Shown here piece after piece: positions 32,251 through 40,716 of a stretch of 64,000 bases of DNA (position 1 is its first letter; each line of letters opens with the position of its first letter). The position numbers were made by a program, and so were the translations under genes. The stretch spans positions 1 through 64,000 of the forward strand of contig NZ_PXZT01000014.1 of assembly GCF_003008695.1 (NCBI RefSeq), given 5' to 3'. The notes beneath the pieces were generated by a model. That model searched no databases, was not told the origin of the DNA, and was given only the letters and a program-made list of their open reading frames with translations. The DNA comes from Trichococcus alkaliphilus. Its GTDB lineage: Bacteria; Bacillota; Bacilli; Lactobacillales; Aerococcaceae.

Positions 32251-33082
32251 TTGGGTAGTCAAAGGAACCTTGAAAATTGACGGCAAAAAAAAGCTATCCA
32301 TACTGAGGTGCTTATCACTGTGATAACTAAAATAATGGCCTAAACGTACTTGAAAGCAAGAAATCTGTTGGATTACCTCGTAAGGACCCCGTATACCATT
32401 CTTGGAACAGTCCTACTTTATAACTGGCTTTGCCGTTTTCTACTTTCTTTAAGTGCGTCTACAAAGGAATCCGGATACTTACGCTGAGTTTGTCTGAGGG
32501 TGCGACGTTCACGTCACTTGATTTTCCCTTGCTGTGTTCAACAAAATACAATATTAATGGAATCGAAGAAAGAATTTATAACCGGGCTTGTGGATAAAAA
32601 ATACGGATCGAAGCGCTGCCCATTTCCAAACAACAAACCAGCCTTCTTTTCCAACTGATCAGTCTAAGGCACTAGGTGCATTCTACCATCCTGAAAATCA
32701 ATCTTCCCTTTCCCAAATGGGAAGATGTTTTTTTAGGATAATGCAGTGTAAGCAGCCATTCTTGATCGCTTGATCCATCATTCCAGAGTATTCCAGATTA
32801 CCAGATACTCTTATCGCATGAAAAATTATAAACTGGAACGCGAAAAACGTTCCAAGAAAAAAAACACCAGACGAGTCTCGTTAACCGACCGGTGAATCCA
32901 ACATCCGCTTTCCACTGAAAAACGACATTTTTGAAACCGGCGTTGACATTTTTGGAGCAGAATCTATTTTATTTTCAACAGGTGTATCAACTATTAGTTG
33001 GGGCAGTTTTTAGGATTCAGCCTGCAAATAATGCATATAAAAAAGAGATTATAGAAATTATTTAAGGTGGTGAGAAGTAGAA
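32251..33082. other. Decayed region without intact genes
   Basis: No intact reading frame is convincing. Minus-strand translation around 32280-32500 gives coding-like pieces (for example ENGKASYKVGLFQEWYTG) broken by stops, so a lost gene is likely, but I cannot name it. A promoter-like TTGACA (32943-32948) with TATTTT 16 bp on precedes the 28-residue ORF that follows. Confidence 0.4.
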
Positions 33083-33169
33083 ATGAAAAAGTTACTAAAT
33101 AACAGTATTTTCTTTGGAATTAATATTTTACTTTTACTAGTTTCATTAATATATTTATTTACAAAGTAG
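33083..33169 (+). CDS. 28-residue single-helix peptide
   Basis: The ORF reads MKKLLNNSIFFGINILLLLV... ending YLFTK: two lysines, then one hydrophobic helix, then a lysine. A GGTGGTGAG site precedes ATG 33083, a TTGACA-containing promoter lies at 32943, and a strong terminator follows at 33298. Complete small transcription units of this type encode short hydrophobic pheromones, type I toxin peptides or leaderless bacteriocin-like peptides. Which applies cannot be decided from sequence. Confidence 0.5.
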   Translation: MKKLLNNSIFFGINILLLLVSLIYLFTK

Positions 33170-33297
33170 AGTTATAATTGTTTGGAAAACGGTATTCTCG
33201 TAAATGCTTTGATTACAGTATAGTATAAAGGCAATGAAGGTAATCTTTTAACTTAAAATATTCAAATAACTGACATGAACAATCGAACCGTCAATTA

Positions 33298-33330
33298 GGA
33301 GCCACTTTATTATTTTAAAGTGGCTCCTTT
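33298..33330 (+). terminator. Terminator after the 28-residue peptide gene
   Basis: GGAGCCACTTTA (33298-33309) pairs perfectly with TAAAGTGGCTCC (33316-33327), followed by TTTTC. Confidence 0.85.
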
Positions 33331-33730
33331 TCATTATGGATTAAATGTTTGTCTCTCAGGCTTTGCTATGGCTTATTCGGAGTGTCTCGCTTTCCTGTTT
33401 TTGAAGAGATAGCTGGAATAATTGGGATCGTTGTAACCGATGTCTATTGCCATAGCAGACAACTTGTCTTTGAATACAGCATTTAATATGGTTCTTTTCG
33501 GAGATAGTTGAAAGAAACTTTTGCTTGGCGGATATCAAAATGAGTGTGAGGGATCTACTACTCGTTAGTTGGTAGCGAGTTGTGAGCGTAATAAATCATC
33601 AATATGATCGTTTATGATAATCAAACGATTTTTCAGCAACTGTTCTTTTTTAGTCAATGCCAAATTCCCGCCCTAATTCTGGAATAATTTAACTTCCAAA
33701 TCAGTTTCGAGATATTGAATATGCTGCGTA
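33331..33730. other. Decayed region with gene fragments
   Basis: No intact gene. A minus-strand stretch near 33570-33680 reads LALTKKEQLLKNRLIIINDH and IDDLLRSQLATN before stops, clearly coding-like but unidentified. It directly precedes the start-region repeat at 33731. Confidence 0.35.
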
Positions 33731-33780
33731 TGTCTTTTGTCTTCATTTTAGATTGCTCACCTTTTCATGGAGAATTTTTA
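33731..33780 (-). repeat. Duplicate of the 5' end of the transporter operon
   Basis: 33731-33780 matches 27729-27778 with only a few differences (about 46 of the first 50 bases identical). It includes the AAAAGGTG ribosome site and first codons (MKTKD) of the 165-residue membrane gene. The coding similarity stops after these codons, so it is a truncated copy or recombination junction. Confidence 0.75.
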
Positions 33781-33822
33781 TTATCAGTTAAACTTTATAA
33801 AATTGGTTAAAAAGTTCGTTCT

Positions 33823-34038
33823 CTATATTTCCCTCAACTTTAACTTCAATCTCGAAATCTTTTTAACAAGGTTAAAAAGACTGATTAATAGCAACAGTAA
33901 AAGTAAAATTGAAGGTGTTGCAATGATACTATATATAAAGAATGCCACTAATATAAAGTCGGTAAATATAAAAAATAAATCTTTTAGATACAGATGTATA
34001 TTGTCGAAAAGATGTTTAAACAATGTTTTCCCTCTCAC
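33823..34038 (-). CDS. Small hydrophobic protein (71 aa), doubtful
   Basis: A 71-residue frame with two hydrophobic segments (FFIFTDFILVAFFIYSII and ILLLLLLLISLF) and a basic tail (KKISRLKLKLREI), similar in character to the 79-residue protein at 22782. A GTG start and weak ribosome site leave expression uncertain. It sits between the duplicated operon start and a short copy of the repeat found after other small membrane genes, so it may be an orphan immunity gene. Confidence 0.4.
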   Translation of the reverse strand: MRGKTLFKHLFDNIHLYLKDLFFIFTDFILVAFFIYSIIATPSILLLLLLLISLFNLVKKISRLKLKLREI

Positions 34039-34048
34039 ATATCCAGAT

Positions 34049-34069
34049 TAGCGTTACTAATAACCCTAC
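34049..34069. repeat. Short third copy of the island 3' repeat
   Basis: TAGCGTTACTAATAACCCTA differs by one base from the core of the 74-bp repeats at 22707 and 23800. Like them it directly follows the end of a minus-strand reading frame (stop at 34071). Confidence 0.6.
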
Positions 34070-34070
34070 T

Positions 34071-34271
34071 TCAGGCTGAATGGTAATATATTTGCAGAAA
34101 ACCAAAATCTAATAGTTTATCGTTCATATATTTTACATATTCTGATATACTGATAAAGTCAAACGCTCCCATTACATCATGACAAAAGAATGGAACGCTA
34201 TCAGACTGTTGGAAATCTAAAATTGTACTCTTTTCTGCCACGCCAGAAATTTCTTCAGCAAAACCATGTGC
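34071..34271 (-). pseudogene. C-terminal fragment of an unidentified protein
   Basis: A 66-codon minus-strand frame without a start reads AHGFAEEISGVAEKSTIL, then FFCHDVMGAFDFISISEYVK and ends YYHSA. Composition and lack of stops look coding. An in-frame TGA lies just upstream of the fragment, so the N-terminal part is lost. No family recognised. Confidence 0.5.
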
Positions 34272-34451
34272 ATCTATTCACAGAAAATTATAAAATCAAA
34301 AAAATCATAAATCCCCACATAGTAATGCCTCCTAAATAATATTGTTATAAGGAGTATATTTTTACATGGGTGATTAACGGAAAAATGACACGAACAAGAA
34401 ACTTTTGTTGCAAAGATGAGACGTTTTATAGTGCTGATAAAAGGAGTTCTT

Positions 34452-35321
34452 ATGGAAATTTATGAAGCAGTCGCAACTCTTAGAAAAGATAAGAATATAA
34501 AAATTGAAGAAGCGATTGGCAACAGTATGTCCAGAGCCAGCTTTAATCGTTATATTAACGGGAAAACTGATTTGTATACCTCGCATTTTTTGGAACTATT
34601 GGAAAAATTACATGTAAGCTTGGAAGAAATTGAATTTATGTGTAATGGGTACACAGATAACGTTGAAAAACAATTAATGAAAGAATTGAAGCATGCGTTT
34701 GAAGATCAGAATATTCATGAGCTTAATTTTATACTGCAGCATTGCCGGAACGAGTATGCCCTCGACAAAAATGTATTATATAGTCATTTGGCCTCACTGA
34801 CAGAGGTCCTTCTGGCAAGGCTTGAACATAAAAATATCGATCTTAAAGAGAATGAATTGTATAAATACCTGGTCAAAACGGAAACATGGACGCGTTACGA
34901 ACTTGTTATGTTCAATAATTCTATGTTCTATTTCGATGCCGAAGCTTTAAAACAAATATTGCCAAAAGCAATCAACAAATTAGCTTACTATAAAGAAATT
35001 AATCCTTATGCAAACGAAGGATTCAGGCTACTAATAAACGCCATCATTGCATTCATCAGTAAAAATGAAATTCATCAGGCGCTAATATATATTCGTATAT
35101 TGGAAAAACATCCATTGAATGAAGATCAAGCTTATGAAGCTCTCTTACAGAAATTTTTGATTGGAGTTAAACTCATTTTGATTGATGACTCCAAAGGTAA
35201 TGAAGTAGTTAAGGATTGTATTCAGGCTATGCAATTCTTAAATATGGAAAAGATGGCAACTATGTCTACTGGACTCATAGAACATATTTTGGAAAACAAA
35301 CAAAAAAATCAGCCACAGTGA
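34452..35321 (+). CDS. Second Rgg-like transcriptional regulator
   Basis: A 289-residue protein. The N terminus (MEIYEAVATLRKDKNIKIEE, then MSRASFNRYINGKTDL) is an Rgg/XRE-type helix-turn-helix. The rest is a helical TPR-like domain. ATG 34452 has an AAAGGAG site and is preferred to 34416. It shares only fold-level likeness with the regulator at 31206. It stands alone at the right edge of the island with its own terminator, so it may control the 28-residue peptide unit or the repeat-flanked genes. Confidence 0.78.
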   Translation: MEIYEAVATLRKDKNIKIEEAIGNSMSRASFNRYINGKTDLYTSHFLELLEKLHVSLEEIEFMCNGYTDNVEKQLMKELKHAFEDQNIHELNFILQHCRNEYALDKNVLYSHLASLTEVLLARLEHKNIDLKENELYKYLVKTETWTRYELVMFNNSMFYFDAEALKQILPKAINKLAYYKEINPYANEGFRLLINAIIAFISKNEIHQALIYIRILEKHPLNEDQAYEALLQKFLIGVKLILIDDSKGNEVVKDCIQAMQFLNMEKMATMSTGLIEHILENKQKNQPQ

Positions 35322-35342
35322 TTAAACACTGCAGCTGATTTT
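35305..35342 (+). terminator. Terminator of the second Rgg-like gene
   Basis: AAAATCAGC (35305-35313) pairs with GCTGATTTT (35334-35342), with an inner CAGTG/CACTG pairing, followed by more T residues. It overlaps the last codons of the gene. Confidence 0.8.
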
Positions 35343-35377
35343 TTATTATTTCAGATCAAAAAGAAAGGTGGAGCCGT

Positions 35378-35595
35378 TCGCCGGAGTGCTTTCGACCGGC
35401 AAAAACGGTCAACAGCTCCGGCCAGGGTTTCATTCGCCGGAGGAAACCGGTAATAACTGGGCTCTTCTCCGATGCAGCTTCAGCTGGTCGGAAGACACCA
35501 TCTGAATGTGGGGTCAACTCCGGCGAAGCCTCATTGGCCGGAGCTGGGCGGAGTTGGTCGGAGTTGGGCAACACCCAAAACTTCTCCGTGCAAAA
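35378..35595. repeat. Intergenic CTCCG/CGGAG hairpin array, copy 2
   Basis: Repeated short hairpin units with TTCGCCGGAG, CTCCGGCC, CCGGCAAAAACGG and CTTCTCCG motifs. The unit starting ACTCCGGCGAAGCC (about 35516) closely matches one in copy 1. There is no credible gene. It separates the island from the thiamine operon. Confidence 0.65.
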
Positions 35596-35600
35596 ACACC

Positions 35601-36371
35601 TCACCCCATCCAATGCTTCGCCCAAAAACTCATGACCGCAAGCAGCGCCATATATGCCAGGAAAACGAAATCGTTGCCGGAAAATCCGATCTCATAGTAA
35701 TAAGTTCGCTTCACATTGCCGGAAAACCGTTTCGCTTCCATCGCCACGGCGATGCGATGCGCGCGCCGGATGCTCCCTGACAACAACGGGATGGTGTAGA
35801 CTTTCATCTTGAAGAGGATACCCTGCAAGCCGTTCACCTTTTCGCTGCCGCGCACTTTGCGGGCATTGCGGATCGTTTCGAACTCCTCCGTCATGATCGG
35901 GATCAACCGCAGCGCGGCCATGAAGCTGTAGGCGTATTTCGGATTCAGCCGCAGCTGCTGCATCAACGAATAAAACAAGTTGACCGGCCGTGTCGTCAAT
36001 GCGAAGGTCAAGCCCAAAACAGCGAATACACCTGCGCGTAGACCAATCAGCATACCCCGCAAAAAACTTTCCTCGGTGATGCGGATCAACCCCCATTTGA
36101 ACCAAAGCGTGTCGCCTTTTCCGAACATAATCATGGCACTGGCAGTGGACACGAAAATGACGCAGAAAGGGATCAACAGCAACAAAATCCGCTTCAACGG
36201 CTGTCCCGTAAACAACAGGAACAGGACCAAAAGCCCGATGCCGATCGCCGCCATGCCCTCAAGGTTGCGGACAAACATAACAGCGATGCAAAGCAACAGC
36301 GACATGCCCAATTTCAGGCTGGGATTGACCCGGTGAAGCCAGGTCTCTTTGACTAATTCCCATTCCCTCAT
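35601..36371 (-). CDS. ykoC: ECF transporter T component, YkoC-like
   Basis: A 256-residue membrane protein of the EcfT/CbiQ family with five or six helices and the coupling-helix Arg motifs (ARKVRGSEKV near 170 and HRIAVAMEAKRFS near 210). It links the YkoD ATPase to the YkoE substrate-binding subunit. ATG 36371 overlaps the ATPase stop by 4 bp. It is the last gene of the TPP-riboswitch operon. Confidence 0.87.
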   Translation of the reverse strand: MREWELVKETWLHRVNPSLKLGMSLLLCIAVMFVRNLEGMAAIGIGLLVLFLLFTGQPLKRILLLLIPFCVIFVSTASAMIMFGKGDTLWFKWGLIRITEESFLRGMLIGLRAGVFAVLGLTFALTTRPVNLFYSLMQQLRLNPKYAYSFMAALRLIPIMTEEFETIRNARKVRGSEKVNGLQGILFKMKVYTIPLLSGSIRRAHRIAVAMEAKRFSGNVKRTYYYEIGFSGNDFVFLAYMALLAVMSFWAKHWMG

Positions 36372-37855
36372 CCGCATATCCCCCCTTCTAATCGTAATTC
36401 AGCGGAGAATGCAGTCCGCATGTCCGTAGCCGATCCGGTGGTGTCCCGGATTTCGCCATCTGCAACACTCCAAAACGTTGTTCCGTAGTTCCGGGAGAGT
36501 GTTTCATCGTGGGTCACCATCAGGATGACGGCGCCTTTTTTTCGGTAGCTCTCCAAAAACCCCAGCAAAGCAAAGGTGTTTTTGGAATCCAACCCGAAAG
36601 TCGGTTCATCCAAAAGGATCAGCCGCTGCCCTTGGATGATCGTCGCCGCTACGCTCAGGCGCCGCTTTTGCCCCATCGAAAGTTGGAAAGGATTTTTCTC
36701 TCGCTGTCCGCTCAACTGGAAAAGCTCCAGATATTCCTCCACAAGCTTCTTGATTTCCGGATTTCCCTTGCCGTCCATCCGGAGCGAATAGGCCATCTCT
36801 TCATGGACCGTATTCGCCACGAACTGGTACTCCGGATTCTGGAAAACGAAAGCCACCCTTTCGGCCAACTTTTTCACTTTTTTGATCGGTTTCCCCTCCA
36901 GCTCGTAGTCCCCGCTCGTTTTGATGAACTGCATGATGGCATGGAGGAAAGTGCTTTTTCCGGCTCCATTTTGGCCGCGGATGATGATCCATTCACCCGG
37001 ATAGGCTGCCAGCCTTTCTCCACGGATTTTTGTATCCCCATTGCGGAATCCTTTGAAATCGCGCAGTTCCAGCAGCGGACTTTGCAGCCTAAAGGACTTC
37101 TGCTCCCGTTGCAGCGGCGATTCCGCCAGATGTTGGTCCCATACCCCCGGAAACCAGATGCCCTGCTCCTTCATTTCGTCCTTGTAGGCCGAGAAGATTT
37201 CTTCGTTCGGTCCATCGGCGATGATGCGGCCGGATGCATCGAACAATACAAGCCGTTCGGCGAATGCCAGCACATGATCGATTTTGTGTTCCACAATGAC
37301 GACCGTTTTGTCCCTGCAGACTTGCTTCAGGACTTCCCAGATCGTTTCCGTCCCTTCCGGATCCAGCATCGCGGAAGGCTCATCCAAAAAAAGCACCTCC
37401 GGATCCAAGGCCAATACCGAGGCAATCGCCAGCCGCTGCTTCATCCCGCCGGAGAGGCTCGCGATGGGGATGTGGCTGTCAGCCAATTCCAAGCCCACCT
37501 GCCGGAGCGCGAAGTCTATTTTGGCAGCCATCTCCTCACGCGGAACAGACAGATTTTCGAGCACAAAAGCGAGTTCTTCATCGACGTACGGCATGCAGAA
37601 CTGACTGTCCGGGTCCTGGAAAACATAGCCCCAGGAAGCCGGCGTCACGAGCTTTTCGGCCTTCATCGGCACTTCGATTGATTGCGGAATCAGCCCGCTC
37701 AACACCTGCAGAAGCGTGGATTTGCCGCAGCCTGACGGGCCCAAAAGTAGCACTTTTTCACCGGCTGCGACCGAAAAGGACAGGTCCCTGAACAACAAAT
37801 CGGCGTCGCCGGGAAATTTCAACTTCAGCTTTTCCACATACGCTTGCTGCGCCAT
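36368..37855 (-). CDS. ykoD: ECF transporter duplicated ATPase, YkoD-like
   Basis: A 495-residue protein with two ABC ATPase domains in tandem. The first has Walker A GPSGCGKST and signature LSGGMKQRLAIA; the second has RGQNGAGKST, signature LSMGQKRRLSVA and Walker B ILLDEPTFGLD. Fusion of both energising subunits in one chain is typical of YkoD of hydroxymethylpyrimidine/thiamine ECF systems. ATG 37855 gives proper distance to the AAGGAGG site. Confidence 0.9.
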   Translation of the reverse strand: MAQQAYVEKLKLKFPGDADLLFRDLSFSVAAGEKVLLLGPSGCGKSTLLQVLSGLIPQSIEVPMKAEKLVTPASWGYVFQDPDSQFCMPYVDEELAFVLENLSVPREEMAAKIDFALRQVGLELADSHIPIASLSGGMKQRLAIASVLALDPEVLFLDEPSAMLDPEGTETIWEVLKQVCRDKTVVIVEHKIDHVLAFAERLVLFDASGRIIADGPNEEIFSAYKDEMKEQGIWFPGVWDQHLAESPLQREQKSFRLQSPLLELRDFKGFRNGDTKIRGERLAAYPGEWIIIRGQNGAGKSTFLHAIMQFIKTSGDYELEGKPIKKVKKLAERVAFVFQNPEYQFVANTVHEEMAYSLRMDGKGNPEIKKLVEEYLELFQLSGQREKNPFQLSMGQKRRLSVAATIIQGQRLILLDEPTFGLDSKNTFALLGFLESYRKKGAVILMVTHDETLSRNYGTTFWSVADGEIRDTTGSATDMRTAFSAELRLEGGICG

Positions 37856-37869
37856 TTCCGCCATCCTCC

Positions 37870-38448
37870 TTAATCCATATCTGTGAAATCTTCACTCGTC
37901 AGCGGGCGGACAAGGTTCGTCACGCCGGTATCCTCCAGGACTTCCGCCAAGTAATAAGCCAGCACGCCGGCAAAGAAAATCGAGCCCGCGAATCGGGCAA
38001 GCAAGTAAAGCGCCAAGTTCCAAGGAGCCAGCTCAGCGATCTGCCCGTTCAAAGCATCCACCAAAAGCGAACCCACACAAGATGCCGAAGCTGCCAAAGC
38101 TGCAACCTTCAGGTCAAAACGTTTGTAGCGGAAAGCCATGAACACCAATTCCGCAAACAACCCTTGCACCACGCCGGAAAGCAAGACGGTCAGACCCCAA
38201 GGCGAACCCAAAAGGAATTCGCCTGAAGCTGCAGCGATTTCTGCCAATAGCGCCACACCCGGCTTGCGGATGATGAAATAGGCGACTGTGCCGGCGATGA
38301 ACCACATGCCGTACAACAACTGATCAAGATGCAGACCCAACGGCTGCACCGCATAATAGACCGTTCCCCATAGGATGTAGACGATCCCGAAAGCGATGGC
38401 GATGACGATTGTCACCAAAATATCTGTAAGCTTCAACTCTTTTTTCAT
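37870..38448 (-). CDS. ykoE: ECF transporter substrate-binding S component, YkoE-like
   Basis: A 192-residue membrane protein with about six helices matching YkoE, the S component for hydroxymethylpyrimidine/thiamine precursors. The position between tenA and the ATPase gene, under a TPP riboswitch, supports the substrate. It follows tenA by 36 bp and precedes ykoD by 14 bp. Confidence 0.87.
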   Translation of the reverse strand: MKKELKLTDILVTIVIAIAFGIVYILWGTVYYAVQPLGLHLDQLLYGMWFIAGTVAYFIIRKPGVALLAEIAAASGEFLLGSPWGLTVLLSGVVQGLFAELVFMAFRYKRFDLKVAALAASASCVGSLLVDALNGQIAELAPWNLALYLLARFAGSIFFAGVLAYYLAEVLEDTGVTNLVRPLTSEDFTDMD

Positions 38449-38484
38449 TTTGTTCTGTCTCCTCTTTGTGTTTGATTTTGCCTC

Positions 38485-39159
38485 TTATTGCTCCAACGGT
38501 ACCGGCCACGTTTCCATGCGATAGGCCATTTCCCAAAATGCGTATTCGTACTGGCTGCTGATGATGAAATGCTCTTTCATCCTTTCGCGGTCGGCTTCAC
38601 TCACGGCGGCGGCAATCTTATCCAGATGCTCAATCTGCTCATCCACCCGGTCCTGAAAATCTTTCCCGCCATAAGTAGCGATCCATTCCTGATAAATCGG
38701 TTCTTCCGGTGCTGCATCAATGAAGGCGTCGCCGATTTCGGCATAAAGCCAATAGCAAGGCAATACAGCGGCGATGACATCCCCCAAATGCCCCGCGTGC
38801 CCGGCGCGATAAAGATGGGAAGTGTAGGCGTATGTTGTGGGCGCGGGCTTGAAAAGCTCTTTTTCTTCCGCGGTGATGCCCAGCCTTTTCGAAAATTGTT
38901 CATGCAGGCCGATTTCGGCGCTGTACGTATGCTTCGCGAAGTCGGCGAACTGGTTGGTCGTCGCGATATCCGGTGCTTTGGCCGCGCCGAGTGCCAAAAT
39001 TTTAGCGAAGCGCGTCAGGTAATAGGAATCCTGCTGGATGTAAAAACGGAAATTCTCCAACGGCAAGGTGCCGTCCCCGATGCCTTTCACAAACGGATGC
39101 TCCATGCTGGCCGCCCAAATCGGTTCGACCGCTTGGCGGATTTGTGCTGAAAATGTCAT
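38485..39159 (-). CDS. tenA: Thiaminase II, TenA
   Basis: A 224-residue TenA protein. The catalytic Cys is in AAVLPCYWLYAEIG (about 137), with the conserved YEYAFWEMAY near the C terminus. TenA hydrolyses aminopyrimidines from thiamine breakdown to hydroxymethylpyrimidine for salvage, which the neighbouring Yko transporter could import as precursor. ATG 39159 follows a GAGGGAAAG site; the longer frame to 39258 runs into the riboswitch expression platform. Confidence 0.9.
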   Translation of the reverse strand: MTFSAQIRQAVEPIWAASMEHPFVKGIGDGTLPLENFRFYIQQDSYYLTRFAKILALGAAKAPDIATTNQFADFAKHTYSAEIGLHEQFSKRLGITAEEKELFKPAPTTYAYTSHLYRAGHAGHLGDVIAAVLPCYWLYAEIGDAFIDAAPEEPIYQEWIATYGGKDFQDRVDEQIEHLDKIAAAVSEADRERMKEHFIISSQYEYAFWEMAYRMETWPVPLEQ

Positions 39160-39241
39160 TGCTTTCCCTCCATATGCTGCGAGCAATCCGCCAGGGTCCC
39201 GACTCATCCGAACGGCCGCTCTTGATTTTTGCAAACAAAAA

Positions 39242-39273
39242 AACCACTCTCTTCCCAACGGAAAAAAGTGGTT
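39242..39273 (-). terminator. Riboswitch-controlled terminator before tenA
   Basis: On the minus strand AACCACTTTTTTCC pairs with GGAAGAGAGTGGTT and is followed by T7. It lies between the TPP aptamer and tenA, so it is the expression platform. Confidence 0.85.
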
Positions 39274-39317
39274 GTAGGTTCCTTATGCAATAGGGACTTC
39301 CTTAGCCAAAAGAGGCT

Positions 39318-39428
39318 GCCACTTCCCTACGCTGGTACAAACCAGATCAGGTTCTAAGGGTCTCGAAGTCCTACTTCGATCTCAGCTTTTTGGCGGACAG
39401 TCATCGCCGGTAAAGCACCCCTAGTGGT
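39318..39428 (-). promoter_or_regulatory. TPP riboswitch (THI element)
   Basis: The minus strand carries the THI-box elements in order: ACTAGGGGTGC, GCTGAGA, ACCCTTAGAACCTGATCTGG and GTACCAGCGTAGGGAAGTGG. With TPP bound, the downstream terminator forms and the tenA-ykoEDC operon is switched off. Confidence 0.95.
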
Positions 39429-39605
39429 AAAAAAGAATATTCAGTTCGTTTGCTGTTGTTCCTATCGTATCATAATTTCCTCTGAAGTCAACTCGCTCTT
39501 AGACCAAATCGCCTTTTATCAGTTACCCCACCACCAAACAGAAAAGACTGTCCCGATGGGGCAGTCTTTTCTGTGAGTGAAATCCACATGATCAAGTTCA
39601 GTGAG

Positions 39606-40268
39606 TTATGCTCCGTATTTTCCAAACAACGCTTGTCCATCCGCTTCAAAAACCTGCAATGCCTGCAATGCCAAATCCTTGTTCAGCATACTGTTCAGGA
39701 CATCCGGAGGGATCGTGGCAGTATGGGCGCCCGCCTCCAAAGAATCGATGACTTGTTGGGAATTTTTGAAGCTCGCTGCCATGATTTTGGTCTTGTAGCC
39801 TCTAGCATCGATGAAAGTCCGCATCGAACGGATCGCCTTGTAGGGATCGATGGCATTGTTCAGCATCCTGTTCACATAAGGTGCCAGGTAGTCGCATCCG
39901 GCTGCAGCAGCCAGGATCCCCTGGTACGCAGAGTAAATCAGCGTACCCAGGATCGCTCTCTCCGGATCGTCCTTTTTCACTTTGTTGATTGTTTCCAATC
40001 CTGCTTGTGTAACGGGAATCTTTATCGAAAGTCGGTGATTTGCATCAAATGTCTTTATTGCTTCATAATCGGCAAACATTTCTTCAGAAGTCGTACCCAG
40101 CAATTGCACAAAAAGTTCCGTCGGCTCCAAAGCCAATAAATCTTGTAATTGTTTGAAGCGACTGCCGGAACCGGTCGACAAAATCGTCGGGTTGGTGGTG
40201 ACTCCTTTCAAAAATCCGCTTTTCCAAAAACTTCCGATAGCTTTGATGTCGTTAGAATCTATGTACAT
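39606..40268 (-). CDS. Transaldolase-like / fructose-6-phosphate aldolase family protein
   Basis: A 220-residue short transaldolase of the TalC/FSA type. The Schiff-base lysine is in SIKIPVTQAG and the N-terminal substrate motif is GVTTNPTILS. Such enzymes interconvert fructose 6-phosphate with dihydroxyacetone or act as transaldolases. It is the last gene of the sorbitol operon, where fructose 6-phosphate is produced from sorbitol 6-phosphate, so the link is direct. Confidence 0.87.
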   Translation of the reverse strand: MYIDSNDIKAIGSFWKSGFLKGVTTNPTILSTGSGSRFKQLQDLLALEPTELFVQLLGTTSEEMFADYEAIKTFDANHRLSIKIPVTQAGLETINKVKKDDPERAILGTLIYSAYQGILAAAAGCDYLAPYVNRMLNNAIDPYKAIRSMRTFIDARGYKTKIMAASFKNSQQVIDSLEAGAHTATIPPDVLNSMLNKDLALQALQVFEADGQALFGKYGA

Positions 40269-40274
40269 AAGCTA

Positions 40275-40643
40275 CTACCCCACAGTTTCAGTGATTTTGA
40301 TGATGGTGCCTTCCGCGATTTCGTTCACTGCTTTGTTCTCAACATACAGCGAGCCTGCCAATTCAGCGACTGTTTCTCCGCTGAAATTGATGGTGATGTG
40401 ACCCAGATCCCTGAGGTTTTTGTTGACCACATTACCCACTGCTGTGACGCGATAACTATCAGCGCCGATAACCAACGCGTGTCCTAGTTGAATATCCTGC
40501 TCCAGTGCATTTTGTTCGATCAGGAAGCAATAAGGTCTCAATGCTTCCGGAGCATCGTCTCCGAACAATACCATCATATCCTCAGCTAAAAACTCCTTAG
40601 CATTAGGTCCGATTTCTGTGACTACCGTTGAATAAATTGACAT
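40275..40643 (-). CDS. srlB: PTS glucitol/sorbitol-specific EIIA
   Basis: A 122-residue EIIA-Gut protein. The phospho-accepting His is probably that in QLGHALVIG; the C-terminal half follows the GutA pattern (LRDLGHITINFSGE). It passes phosphate from HPr to the EIIB domain encoded upstream. AAAGGTG precedes the ATG. Confidence 0.88.
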   Translation of the reverse strand: MSIYSTVVTEIGPNAKEFLAEDMMVLFGDDAPEALRPYCFLIEQNALEQDIQLGHALVIGADSYRVTAVGNVVNKNLRDLGHITINFSGETVAELAGSLYVENKAVNEIAEGTIIKITETVG

Positions 40644-40716
40644 TTTTCTTCACCTTTTCCGATTATTAGTTTTTAACCAATGGCTGAACGAATCCGTTCA
40701 GCCTTTCTTATTTTTC

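Noticed and set aside
32588-32773. 61-codon ORF in the island
   Set aside because: No ribosome site, composition unlike neighbouring genes, surrounded by decayed sequence.
35356-35780. Frames across the repeat array near 35.5 kb
   Set aside because: They translate hairpin repeats into Pro/Ala/Arg-rich sequence and lack ribosome sites.
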